The position numbers and the translations under genes are program-made. DNA of 64,000 nucleotides, taken from Sipunculus nudus (taxonomy: Eukaryota > Annelida > Sipuncula > Golfingiida > Sipunculidae). The notes beneath the pieces are model-generated. The model was given only the letters and a program-made list of their open reading frames with translations, had not been told where the DNA came from and ran no database searches. Below, piece by piece: positions 1-11,933 of the stretch (position 1 is its first letter; every line of letters begins with the position of its first letter). The stretch is taken from assembly GCA_026874595.1 (NCBI GenBank), contig CM049313.1:26660008-26724007 (forward strand), in the 5' to 3' direction.

Positions 1-1029
1 AGGTATATAACTATATTTAATCAAGATACAATTGTATACCGAAAATTCGATCTGAATTTTTCAAATTTTGTAAGTTACTTTGATCATATATAATACTAGC
101 TGATAAACCCGGTATACCGGACTTTTCACCGCGGTTTGGGAAATATATTTACTGAGATATTGAAGGTTGGCTCATTTTTTATTATAAAAGTTAAAAGAAA
201 ATATAGATTTTTAGTGGGATACTCTCGGAATACAATATGTACAAATAAATTTTACTGTTACTTTGTGGCGCTGTGCTCGTAGCAAAAATCATATCCCGGT
301 ATGTTTACCTTAAAGACCTGGTCAGTGATGGTTTATATTGCGAACCGGAATGAGACGCGGGGGCATACAGTGTTTCGTTGATATTTGACTGGTTTCTATC
401 GTTGGACGTATAAAGAATAGGTTGATGTGAAGAACACATTAGATTAAATAAATGTACGTTGCAAGGAAACTGTTCCTGAAGAAGGAAACAGAAATATACA
501 TACATCGTAAGTAGCAGAAGCGGACCCAGCGAGACTCCATGCAGTGGGTCCGTATCCCATTTTCAGACCCCCGACACCACCCCAGCCCTGTTCCTGAATT
601 CGGGACCTTGAATTAGGTTTTGTCATTAATCCTCCTGGGTTGAACTCTCCATTTCATAAATCGAGAAACATGTGTTTTTCTCTTTTACTGACCACGCACG
701 TGGGTCAAATCCCTCATTGAAAGCAAGCGTTATTCATATGAACAATAGTCCTTAGTGTTAGAGGTTAAGTGACAACGATGCACGCATTCCGGTGATTGCC
801 GAAGGCAATTCGGCTGTGCTCGGTAAAAAAAACGGAAAAATCACTAAAAAGTATGTGTATATTAAAAATTATTTATTTTCATATCGCCTATGTCACTGCG
901 GGGATAATAACCTTTAAAATGATGTATGGCACAATATTGTACACAACGCGGTTTTAGAGAACACCGCGAACAAACGTGAACTGAATTCCTTTTATAAGTA
1001 TAAGATAAATGTTCTTGTATTTATACTCT
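1..1029. other. Intergenic DNA without a recognised gene
   Basis: AT-rich sequence with no convincing coding region on either strand. Positions 1-80 resemble 1180-1235 and 10445-10515, so a piece of the same dispersed repeat lies at the left edge. Positions 525-655 resemble the poly-G-linked repeat at 3664-3862, sharing a core ending in TCCTGGGTTG. The short open frames here look like chance. Confidence 0.6.
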
Positions 1030-1706
1030 ATGCATATGCCAGAAATGATGTCAGTATTGCGAAATTGTTTTAAGTTATGGGCCCAAATATAATGCACTTT
1101 GTAAAAAATCAAGAAATATATTTCCTTCCTTAACTTGAGAATTGCTGAAGCTAGAGATTTTTGTCATGGATATAGCATTATTTAATCAAGATATAACTGT
1201 ATTCCAAAAATTAGTTCAGAATTTTTCAAATTTTACAAGTTATAAGCATAAATATAAAATCGGTACCTTAAATTTTGCCTAACTTTGACCATGGCATGTT
1301 TGTTTCCTGTGAGCACTGTTGATATAATTTTCATATCATGCAGAAATAAGGATTTCAGCTTGTTAGTTTTGAAAGATGAAAGAAATTGGCCAAAAACTAT
1401 AGCTTTTTTACAGTTTTTATGAGATCATGTCAGATCCTAGGCTCTACCCAGTCCCTCTTCAGTCACCCGTATGTTCTCTAGTTGACCTCTCAGGCCAATT
1501 ATGCATGCTTGAGGCGGGCATATAATGGTTTAACCAGGCACCTTATGGCTGGCCTCAGTTGATTCAGGTGTCCAACCCAACTCATCTATTAGTTGTTTAG
1601 ACCAACAGCATAACAATAAACATTACATAAATAAATGATTATAGGTCTATAAATACAACTTTAAAATAATCAATAGAAAAGGAATTTGATAGTTGATGAG
1701 TATCAG
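1030..1706 (+). repeat. Dispersed repeat, left half of an interrupted copy
   Basis: This stretch aligns by eye along its whole length with 10305-10975, from CATATGCCAGAAATGATG to GGAATTTG followed by AGTTGATGAG. Similarity stops near 1707 and resumes at 4890, where the sequence matches from 10977 onward. It is therefore the left part of one old repeat copy later split by about 3.2 kb. No protein is encoded. Confidence 0.75.
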
Positions 1707-2890
1707 GGAATTGACCTGACGGCGAGTGCGTGATCGACAGCTCTATTAACCAATCAGCGAACGTTATTGTCGGACTGAAAACGAGGCCATGTAAACACAC
1801 GTGGAGGTCGGACATCAGGTCGGACATTCCTGGCACGTGTGTAAACTTTCAACTATAAATGCTCGATGGACCTCTCATAATAAATATGTTTTATTTTTAA
1901 TACGGTCGAGGCATGTTTATAATTTTTATAAAAGTTACCCCAGGTATCATTCAAAGTAACAGCAATCTAACTCTTCCTTCTCTTCGTAATAAAATCACAA
2001 GACGAGGAGAAACGCAGGGATGGGACAAGGCAGGCCCGATTTGGCCCTGTCATGAATATTGAGTCCATAATGACACATGAAATTTTCAGTAAGTCAAAAG
2101 ACGCAGCCTATATGATCCTATATACCATATATTGGTAAAAATTGGCCTGTAACCAGTGCTAAAAAGTGTTACATTTTCCCCACACCAGCGCTTCACTCTT
2201 TAAAGTTGATGGATATAAACAAAATGTATCAATCTTGGCCCTGTCGAATCAGAGCGTCTCCCACTCCCATGTGTTCATGTGCATGCGACGATATGCAGTA
2301 TTCATGTGTTCATATGCATGCGACGATATACTATCTCCTGTTACCAAAAATATATTTGATATATCTCTTGTAAAAGGTCAGTAACTTTTATTGACGAGGA
2401 TACAAGTTTAATTGTATAGCCCTCTGCTTTATATTGTAACCATGTCGACAATTTACATAACAGTGTGGATTTATTGGCACTCAAAGATGCAAGACGGCTA
2501 TTACTGCCTTACTGATTACTGCCAAATACTGGTGTTAGAACTTAACAACTCACAGATCTGTTGGTGTGGTAAAAGCGCGAACTCAGATTTTGGTGATCGA
2601 CCTAGATCTTCTGATTGTTCAATTGACATAAAAAAATACAAAAAATCGTCAAGAAACTACCGAAAGACAAAGGTACAATCTTGAATCATTGAGCTGTTCT
2701 TTAATAAAATTAATATGTGTAACTGTCGGCTATATTAATGGTATAATGTTTATATTTTTCACAAAAATTTGGTCTGTTCATTTGTCTGTTATTTACAAAA
2801 CTTAATATATTTAGTGATCACATAGCTTGTTGATTTTTTAATTATATAAACCAATAATATTGCATTCTATGGCCGCATATGTATCCTGAT

Positions 2891-2934
2891 GGGGGGGGGG
2901 GGGGGAGGAGGGGGGGGGGGGGGGCAGGGGGGTT
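2891..2934 (+). repeat. Poly-G low-complexity block
   Basis: An almost pure G run with a few A and C interruptions. Similar G or C runs recur about ten times in the window, several beside a shared dispersed repeat. Confidence 0.9.
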
Positions 2935-3663
2935 TAAGAAAGAGAAGGGGAAAATGCTATTTCTTTAGATAGTAGTAAAAAAAGAGATAAAAATTCATAT
3001 TTGTTGTTATAATCCACTTGGAATCAGACGTTATGACAGCCATGAGTCATAATTAGAAAATAATCCTTAATTAAGATGTTCCTGTTCAACAATAAACAAA
3101 ATTTTATCTTGTTTATTATTTAACAGGAAAATCAATTTTTCACTGACAATATGTGTTAACACCTATTATGTACATTTCATTGAAATTGAGTGAGAAATTG
3201 TTAAAAATTAATTCACAGTTCATTTAGGCTATAATGATGCAATACATCAGAATATATAATAAATACTTGTAAGTTGTAATAACGAAGTGAAACGGTGTTT
3301 ACTTTCAATGACTGAATTATAAAGAAATGAAATAAATACACCATTAAACATTAATGGTTATTATCTTCATGAAGATAATATTTTGATGTGTCACAGTGTC
3401 TTTTATTCTAAACAAATACCACAGGTATGTCACAAATGGAGCATCACGTACTTCCGTTCTCCTTGACATATATACAATATATTTATATTATTACATGCAT
3501 GAGTCACTGACTCTGAGTGTTTAAAGGAAGATTCGAAAAACTATTGCCACAGGTTGCCTTAACTGACAGAACAGCAGATTTTCTATAATAATGCACATGT
3601 ATAAAATAAAACAGTTAATCTGCACACACACACCCTCACACATAAACACAAATGTTTATATAC

Positions 3664-3859
3664 AGGCAGATCTAGAGGGCGTGGGGGGGGGGGGGGGGGG
3701 GAGGGGGGTTGAGCCGCAACAACCTTTCTTCAGAATTTTAAACTATTTTTCCTGGCCTGCATGGACCCGTCACATTCTGGAGCAGGGGACCTTTTTATAG
3801 GTTTCTTATTAGTCTTCCTGGGTTGGTCCCTCCCCGGTTTACAAACCCTTGATTCGCCC

Positions 3860-3862
<3 letters not shown>
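3664..3862 (+). repeat. Poly-G-linked dispersed repeat
   Basis: Begins GGCAGATCTAGAGGGCG, runs into a G tract, and ends near GATTCGCCCCTG just before an AT microsatellite. A related fragment lies at 525-655. A short reverse-strand piece lies at 42108-42152, where a C tract is followed by TCCTGGATCCGCCAC. This family explains at least some of the poly-G/C runs. No coding capacity. Confidence 0.5.

Positions 3863-3935
<73 letters not shown>
3863..3935. repeat. (AT)n followed by (GT)n microsatellite
   Basis: About 48 nt of alternating AT followed by about 25 nt of alternating GT. Confidence 0.97.
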
Positions 3936-3937
<2 letters not shown>

Positions 3938-4889
3938 CTTGTCTCACCACATCTATTTAAAAATACAAAAGACTTAAGGACCTTCATAAATAATATCTAT
4001 ATCATACTTGCATTTAAATTTCTTCCTGTACACACATCTTTCTTCATGTGTATGAACAGGATGCTTCCTATTAAAAACATCAATATACATGCAATATTTT
4101 ATAATAATTTCAACTTGTTTTATTTCATAATTTTCTCAGAATATTAAATTTTATAAAAAAAAAACACGTTGTGATGTTCACACACCATCTGTGATTTTAC
4201 TTGCCCTTCAATAATTTATTGTTTGAATACTAGTATTGACACTTGTTCGATTTTTATTATTAATTTTAATTAGATGACCAATTAACTAACTTTAAAAGGG
4301 TTATAAAATCTCTGCTTCAGCAATACATTTTAAGCAAGGCTTCCTTTAATGTTTATAAAAAATGAGTTGCCCCCCCCCCCCCCCCCCTATATCCAATGAC
4401 AGCATATATGTCGCTTTAACCTGTATGGAAGCAACACTTTTTACGTTGTCATCTTTAATTTTTTTATGAAACTGCACCCTATGTCATAGACAAATATTTT
4501 AATAACAGTTACTTTGTTGTTTTTCAAATTTGTTCTGCTAGACTTGAACAAATTGTAAATTTTAACCAACCGCTGAGCCTGAGGTGTCAAGGCGGATGAG
4601 AGGGGTCAGCTGATTCGTTCTCTGACACGAGCCGTATATATCGAGCATAAACGGGCGCAAGTTCATCAAACTTCTCAATTTTATATTTAAAACATCTCTG
4701 TAGCCTACATATGTACACTTTTAACCTAAGGGTGCTTTCTTGGTAAAATTAATACTGTTTGAAGCCTGGTGCGATATACGGCTGAAGTGCCGGTTCCACG
4801 TGTATAAGAAGCACGCTTTTTTGGTTTAATGTCCTACCTAGCAACCGTATCCAAGGTTGGCGGAGCTAACTCGTCCATGCCGTCACGTC

Positions 4890-6135
4890 AATTACCTTGC
4901 AATTACTGATGTTTTATGGATTTTGTATGGATGGATGAATAATGTATTCCAAATAACACCATTGAGTCACCTATGGTATTTTTCTTTTCAATTTTAATAA
5001 TGAAAAAAAAATATTAAATTATATTGTTCTATACTATTAGGGATTATATGAAGGAAATTAATGATAAACAAAGATGCAGTTGATAATATTAATCTAAATT
5101 TCCAGGTCTTTTCCAAGTGTTTCAGCTTGTTAATTTATATTTATTTCAAAATTAAAAAAAAAAATTCAATTTGTCAACATTTTTTTAAATTTTACTCAGA
5201 CAAGTACTGAATAAAGATGTCAATATGTTTCACTAATGACATTAAAACATGTGGCTGTAACAGCTGTCACAAGACTACGTAAATAATTAAAATTTATATT
5301 ACTGGTTCCTATATATTTCAGTTAGTAAAATTAAACCTGCCCATCTCTAGCTTTCTTCTTGTATAATTTATAGGGTGTTTTTATCCTTGGGTTATTTTTT
5401 ACACATAAAATGGATTTATGTGAAGGTAGTCCAAAGTGAATAAAATAGTTTTATTTTTTTAATATAAATAAAATATATAAAACCAGGTACTGAAAATTCA
5501 TTATTTAAATATGTGATATTTGTTATTCTCGATTCTCAAGAACTTTTGTTTGGTTGAAACTGAATAAATACAAGACATGGTGAAGTACTTTGCAAATGTA
5601 TTTGAATGCAAATTTGAATATATAATTTCATGCATAAGGATTGGAATAGCCTACAGGTAAAAATGAAAGTATTTGAATGCAATTGCATTCATGAATATAT
5701 GCTATAATATTATCTAAAAATCATTTATTTGGATAATATTATTTAAAAAAATCTTTGATGAAAAAACAAATGATACTGTTATTAATATTTAATTTTAAAT
5801 TATATTTGACACAATATTTGTTATTAATTTTTAATAAATAGTTTAACTTTTCAAATAATTCTGCTGCAATGTTGGTAAAGTTTTATGGCCAAGTCAAAAC
5901 CTGTGTGATAATAGCACACCATTTCCAACTGTAAATTATATAAATGACATCAATCCTCTTACCTGTCTCAAAGGGTATTATCAAAACCTTACATAACTTG
6001 AGTTAAATACTGTCAACTCATAATAGAGCTTATATTACACACAAAACCAGCATTTGCCTACTTCCTCTTCCAAATCATATTTTGTGATCATATATAACAG
6101 CTGAGTGCCGTGACCCATGGGTCCCTTGTTTTTTT
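4890..6135 (+). repeat. Dispersed repeat, right half of the interrupted copy
   Basis: Aligns with 10977-11908. It ends with CAGCTGAGTGCCGTGACC and the palindrome GACCCATGGGTC (about 6112-6123), followed by CCTTGTTT. The intact copy ends the same way, with GACCCATAGGTC. The hairpin close to the end and the T-rich flank fit a Helitron or Helentron-like 3' terminus, but no canonical CTRR end is seen. Confidence 0.7.
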
Positions 6136-8095
6136 TTGTTTTTTTTCTTGTGGTGTTCATCCGTATATTTGTTTTAGGTGAAAATTGCTCATATCTGAGG
6201 AGTCGTTCAGTGTGCTGGTCTCCAATTTGGCATGTAAATCCATTTTGGAGTGTTTTCTCGTCAACCAGACGGGTGGTGCCACCTACCTCACCATTTATAT
6301 AGTCTATATGATGCACTTTTTCTCAAGAGTGATTCGCCGTATTGGCCCCAATATTTCGTGAAAAATATTGTTTCTCAAGTTGATAGATGGAAGAAACCAT
6401 AGTCGCTTGCAACGTTTCAGTATATGATGCTGAAGATGGGTGGCCTATTCTTAAAGGGGGGGGGGGGTGCCAAGAAATATTTAGTTCTAAATGTATTGAC
6501 AAAAATATGAATATATCAATTTGGGGAAAAATATAAGGAAAATAAGCCAAAACTATTTCAGGTTTGGCAAGGAGCAAAGATGTGTCAATAAATATATATA
6601 TATTGATAGCTTTGGCATAATGCATAATGCCAGGACAAGAGCCACCTATATAAGCATGAAATTTGCGTCGCGTCGTTCTGTTGTTCTGTTTTGATTGAAA
6701 ATGCCACATATCTCATTCTCATTTACCATAGTTTCCAATATCCACCGAACATGACTTGTGGCGCCACCTATGTAGCATGCCAGTAGTGGTCATAAGGCAA
6801 GACCAATGTTAAAGGTGGTTATACCAAATTCAGGGGATACTTCTCCATCTCTAATACTAAAAAGAATCGACTCTCACGCGAGTAGTCTCTCCATGCCTCA
6901 CTTAGTTCATGCCTCACTTAGTTCATGCCCGTGTAAATCAGCGGATACACGTTGTCCATGTCGATCGATCATATTCTTGTATTAAACCAGTCACTTCACA
7001 TTTGTCGGTAAAAAAATACCAGAAATGTGTTTTACTGTCTTTTAACAGGTCTTTACCCTTGTGTCTTTAGATTTATCAAAACAGAGAGCACTGGAGTCGG
7101 GCCAAAGATTCAGCAATTCGTCATTTTCTATCATTGGCAGAAACATATGGCTAAAAATGTTATCATTCCTTCAACTTGTTTCTTTGAGAAAAGGGTTAAA
7201 ATTGTGATCTGTTACCTTACAAGTATCGTTTAGATTATGCGTGTCCAGATTTGCTTAACAAGTATACTTGTTTATTTACATAAGATAAAAGGATTACACA
7301 TCAGCAGTCGCAATATCACAGTCTCAAGTCTTTAAACTGATCAAAGAAGAAAATTTCCGTAATCCATACCGTATAACCAAGTGCCCGAGAGCCACGAAAA
7401 GAGATTCTAGATTTCAGTTGAACAAGAAGATTCCGACAGGTCACAATGTCCTACTTATTTTGTAGTAGAACAGAATATTATTATTCAAGAAAATTCAAGG
7501 TTAAGTAAGTAATGAGGAGAATCGTGTATTGTGTTTTATGTTAAACTAGAAACCAGTGGAGGGTGTACAAAACAGGTGTGATATGAGCAAACATTTTGAC
7601 CCAGTGATGAGTAAGGCTGAAGTTTTGAACCCGGTGTAATTTGCTGAGTAACATATGGTAATCCACAAAGATCAATCCACATAGTCTAAACCTGAGGTGG
7701 TGAAAAAATGTACCAAACATTAAGTTGCTTCCCAAGTTGAACACTTCCTGGACTTGGCAATGTTGTATAGATGGCATATGTTCCTGCACATAGAATTCAC
7801 TTCAAGATCCATGATAAGTCAAGTATAAAATATAACCCCCCCCCCCCCCAGTTAAAATAAAAAAAGATTAAAGTGAGGGTTTCATGACAATAAATAAATG
7901 ACCGACATACAAATGATACAGAGACATTTACACGTTGTAGTGGAGAACTTTGTCATCATAAAGAATCGTAAGCATCTGCTCTCTAATATCACAGATGCAG
8001 CGTAGCAAGGCACCAAAACTGTGTGTCATCAGATGAAGCCGAGATATCAATTTTCGTATCACCTACATAGAAATGTTAGTTAAGCTGATGACGGC
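6136..8095. other. Intergenic DNA, no gene seen
   Basis: Nothing coding was recognised. Visible features are a poly-G run near 6457, a short direct duplication of CCTCACTTAGTTCATG at about 6896-6930, and a poly-C run near 7838-7849. Confidence 0.6.
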
Positions 8096-8099
8096 GGAT

Positions 8100-8475
8100 G
8101 AATTCCTAAAGCGACAGTATATAGCATCTATATATTAATAGCGTAAGGCGATTTTTGTAACTTTCTCTCCTCTGATACCACTATACAGATTGCCGTGATT
8201 TTCGACATACATATGCTCCGGGTTGTCCGAAGAGGTTCCATCCACTTTTATTTGCAATATTTGCATATTACGTGCACAATTAATAATTTTAATATTTCCT
8301 CCCCCGCTGGCGCCTCTTTTCTTTGCGTCTTCGGGCCCGGTAATACATGGGCCATAGAGTGTGTGATGGCGAGACAGAGTTTTACTCCGGGGGGCCTATC
8401 TGGAGTTTTAGTACATTTCGCGGTCACCGGCCCGAAATAATCCCCACTGGCGATCCCTTCTCAAAAAAGGGATCT
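8100..8475 (+). repeat. Dispersed repeat family B, copy 1
   Basis: Matches 23455-23812 over most of its length and 24303-24445 over its first part. Shared landmarks are TAGCGTAA followed by GCGATTT, ATTGCCGTGA, TTTCGACA, and a 3' part containing GATCCCTTCTCAAAA. Three copies within 16 kb show an interspersed family. No terminal repeats or protein were identified. Confidence 0.7.
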
Positions 8476-8906
8476 TTGAAAGAATTGTTTTGCAGGCCTT
8501 CCTGTGACCTTGGGGTCGCACGAAGAGGGCTCCTTCCTGCGACCCCCCTCACATGACCTGATATTCTTCAGAGCACATCTACCAGGTCGCAGGAATCCGT
8601 GATGGTTATACAGTCGCACACCTTCGCACGAAGTCCAGGGACTTGCATGCGTTTTAGGTCCTTGACAAATATTCACCAAAACACGTAGGCCTACTATGTA
8701 ACAGATGTAAAGCAAATGTTATCCAAATTCACGTCGTGGTTGGTACAGTGTGATGTGAACAAGCGTGGAGTGGCATCACCAAAGTTGTAAAAACATAATA
8801 TTGACTTAGATGCTTTGCAAATCGAGATTTTTTCTCATTACTGCAGTTTGTTACAAATGTAAAATTTAATAGTATGTAAAAATATCAATTTAATGAGTTT
8901 GTACTG

Positions 8907-9831
8907 TGTTACAGATGCCTGTTTTATTGTGAGCTGTTGACATGTCTCTTTTGTTGTGCGCTGTTGGCATTCTGATTCGTGTTTAGCTCAAGCCCTGGCG
9001 TTGCTATGCTACGTTGTTCCTTGTTCTGGCTGGACGGGTGCGGCCCGCGTGTAAACATAGGGTCGTGCTAGTCTGGGGCTTTCACGCCTGGCCGAGCCGG
9101 GCCTTCTCACGTGTGAACCCTTGTATATAGAGACACAGCGATGTTGTTCTAGATGTTTCCTGTAACGCGTGTGTATTGTGTATCATGTAAGGTTCTTTTC
9201 GATTGTTCGTGAAAGGGAATTTTCTAGAGTTTTCGGATGAAAGGCAAACATAGGGGCTATGTTTTAGAGCCGAGAGAAAGGTGAGAGAATATTCCGGCGG
9301 ACACAGAAGCCTGTAAGTCAATTTGTGGGACCTATTCCGATAAGTGCGGCAATTATAGATTTTCTTCTGGATTTGTGACGGATCTTATATAGTCTTCATT
9401 TTGCTTACGGGATTATGACAGGAACTTCACTTTGGGATTACGGCGGATTGATTTTGTGAATGAACTGGACTGTTATTATCTGAGAAGATTTGTGTGAACT
9501 GTTCATCTGAATTATATGCTTTAAAGGACTTGTCGCTGAGACAGTGGTAGTATCCAGGTACTGTGCACTTTGTTTATTAGGCTGTGTGATTATATTGATT
9601 TGCTGTTATACTGTTGTTGTACTGTGTAATTGTATTGATTTAGTGTATTGTAATGTTAGGGTTGTTTTAAGAATAAATTATAGTTATTTGTTAACAAAAA
9701 CCACTGACTTCTTTATTCATTCCCCTAGACATTTCACGCTGCCTAGTGTTACAGACTCTGATAGTTTTTCTCCATTACAAAATTTATGTTCATCACACAT
9801 ACGTGATCTGTTGATATTAGGTTCCGTGAAA
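8907..9831 (+). repeat. 5' LTR of the Gmr1-like element
   Basis: A 925-bp LTR starting TGTTACAGATGCC and ending GTTCCGTGAAA, where the right LTR has GTGACA. It shares its first ~165 bp and last ~230 bp with the 3' LTR. The middle (about 9072-9600) is absent from the 3' copy. An AATAAA at 9672-9677 is a candidate polyadenylation signal. Confidence 0.88.
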
Positions 9832-9837
9832 TAAAAT

Positions 9838-9855
9838 TGGGGGCTCGTCTGGGAG
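9838..9855 (+). other. Primer-binding site, tRNA-Pro type
   Basis: TGGGGGCTCGTCTGGGAG starts 6 nt after the 5' LTR. It matches the complement of a tRNA-Pro 3' end at 16 of 18 positions, with differences at positions 13 and 18. This marks where minus-strand DNA synthesis would start. Confidence 0.8.
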
Positions 9856-9970
9856 GCTTAATAGTTTTGGAAATTTATTAGGCCTTGACCTGGACACACT
9901 GTCTTATCATACATTGTTTACAAGATTACATATTGTTTACGATACATTGTTTACGGGATTTATCTCAGTG

Positions 9971-11908
9971 GTTTTTTTAGCTCAGCTGAGTATAAGTCAT
10001 CTGAGCTATAGTCGTGGTCCATTGTCCGTCGTCCATCTAGCCGTCCGTCCGTCCGTCCTTAGACGTGGCACGTTTTGAAACCGTAAGACCTAGGAATCAA
10101 AAATTTAGCATAATGTTAGATGTCCCCAAGACCTCCTACCAAGCCAAAAACTGGGTCTTTGCGACTTCCTTCCTTTGAGAAATTAAGGAAAAACCTCAAT
10201 TTTTTTATTAAAAACCTATTTTCACACTCTAGGACTGCCTAATATCAAAACCACTGATCTGACTTTGATCATATATAATATACATATTTTTCTATACATT
10301 CGCTACGCATATGCCAGAAATGATGTCAGTATTGCGTGATTGTTTTAAGTTATGGGCCCAAACATAATGCACTTTTTAAAAAATCAAGAAATATATTTAC
10401 TCCCTTAACAAGAGGATTGCTGAAGCTAGAATTTTTTTGTCAGGGAGTTACATTATTTAATCAAGATTCAATTGAATACCCAAAATTAGTTCTGAATTTT
10501 TCAAATTTTATAAGTTATTAGTATATATATAAAATAAGTTAAATTTTGCCCAACTTTGACCATGGCACGTTTGTTTCCTGAGAGCACCGTTGATATAATT
10601 TTCATATCATGCACACATAAGGATTTCTTCTTTGTAGATTAGAAAGCTGAAAGACATTGGCCAAAAATTGTAGCTTTTATTAATTTTTTTAAGAGACGAT
10701 GTCAGACCCAGGCTCTACCCAGCCCCTCTTCAGTCACCTGTATGTTGACCTTATTGACCTTTCAGCAAATTATGCACGTTTGAGGCGAGGCATACACTGG
10801 GGCAGCCAAGCAGCTAATGTCCAGCCACAGTTGATCCAGGTGTCCAACCCAACTCATCAAGTAGATGTTTTGAAAAACAACATAACAATAAACAATAAAT
10901 TAATAATTTTTTTATTGGTTTTTAATAACAAATTAAAGAAAAAATAATAGAAAAGGAATTTGTTAGTTGATGAGGAAATTAACTTGCAGTTACTGATGAT
11001 GTAAGAATCTTGTATGGATGGTTAGAATGTCAATGTCAATGTTATTCCAAATAACACCATGCAGTCACTTATGGTATTTTTCAGTTCAATTTTAATGATA
11101 AAAATATAAATCATATTATTCATTACTAATCTTTAGGGATCATATGAAGGAAATTAATGATAGACAAAGATGCAGTTGATAATATTAATCTAGATTACTA
11201 CTGTGTCTATTGTGTAGATTGATGTGAAAGTAGTCCAAAGTGAATGTATTATATTTATTTTTATTAATATAAATAAAAGCCATAAACCAGGTACTCATGA
11301 TCATTATTTAAATTTGTGAATTTCAACATCATTGTTAAAATTGAATAAATACTAGACATGGTGCGAATGCTATGCAATTGTATTTGAATACGAATATGAA
11401 TATGTACTGCATTAAAAAATTTTATTGCATATGAATGGGAATTCAGGTAAAAATGAAAGTATTTGAATACCAGTGCAGATACTTTCAAAATGTATTAATG
11501 AATGCATTCATGAATATATTCTATAATATTACTTTAATTATTTCAGTTTATTTTATTTTTATAAATCATATGATTTTCTTATTATTTTATTAATAAAAAT
11601 TATATTGGCACAATATTTGTTATTAAATTTTAATAAATAGTTAAATCCTTTTATTATATGTGCTGCTTATAAGTTATATGGCCAAGTCAAAATCTATGTG
11701 ACAATAGCACTCCATTTGTTAATAAAATAAATGAAATTAATCCTCTTCCCTGTCTCCAAAGATACTATCAAAATCATACATAAGCTAAACACCAGCAACT
11801 CATAATAAAACTTATATTTTTACCACACAAAACCAGCATGTGCCTCATTCCAAAATCATATTTTTTATCATATATAACAGCTGAGCGCCGTGACCCATAG
11901 GTCCCTTG
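9971..11908 (+). mobile_element. Helitron-like non-autonomous element inserted in the leader
   Basis: Starts in a T tract with AGCTCAGCTGAG and the complementary ATCTGAGCT, followed by GTCGTGGTCC and repeated CCGTCCGTCC. It ends with CAGCTGAGCG, the hairpin GACCCATAGGTC and CCCTTG before another T tract. It lies between the primer site and the gag start, so it is an insertion into the LTR element. The same sequence, apart from its 5' ~330 bp, occurs split at 1030-1706 and 4890-6135. No protein is encoded. The Helitron/Helentron assignment rests on the terminal hairpin, the T-T insertion and the lack of a target duplication. A foldback-type DNA element is the alternative. Confidence 0.6.
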
Positions 11909-11933
11909 TTTGTTATTCTTTTAACATCTTAAC

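Larger units (their letters stand above)
1707..4889. other. 3.2-kb segment inserted in a dispersed repeat; identity unknown
   Basis: The segment sits between two halves of a repeat that is contiguous at 10305-11908. Its flanks are similar: AATTGACCTG at about 1709 and AATTACCTTG at about 4890 both align with AATTAACTTG at 10978. That fits a target duplication of roughly ten bases, now diverged. Inside are a poly-G block (2891-2934), a poly-G-linked repeat (3664-3862), an AT/GT microsatellite (3863-3935) and a poly-C run (about 4371-4387). No transposase or reverse transcriptase could be recognised, and part of it may be ordinary host DNA. Confidence 0.4.

Noticed and set aside
3730-4147. Frames crossing the AT/GT microsatellite, encoding Tyr-Ile or Val-Cys runs
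   Set aside because: They are translations of a microsatellite.
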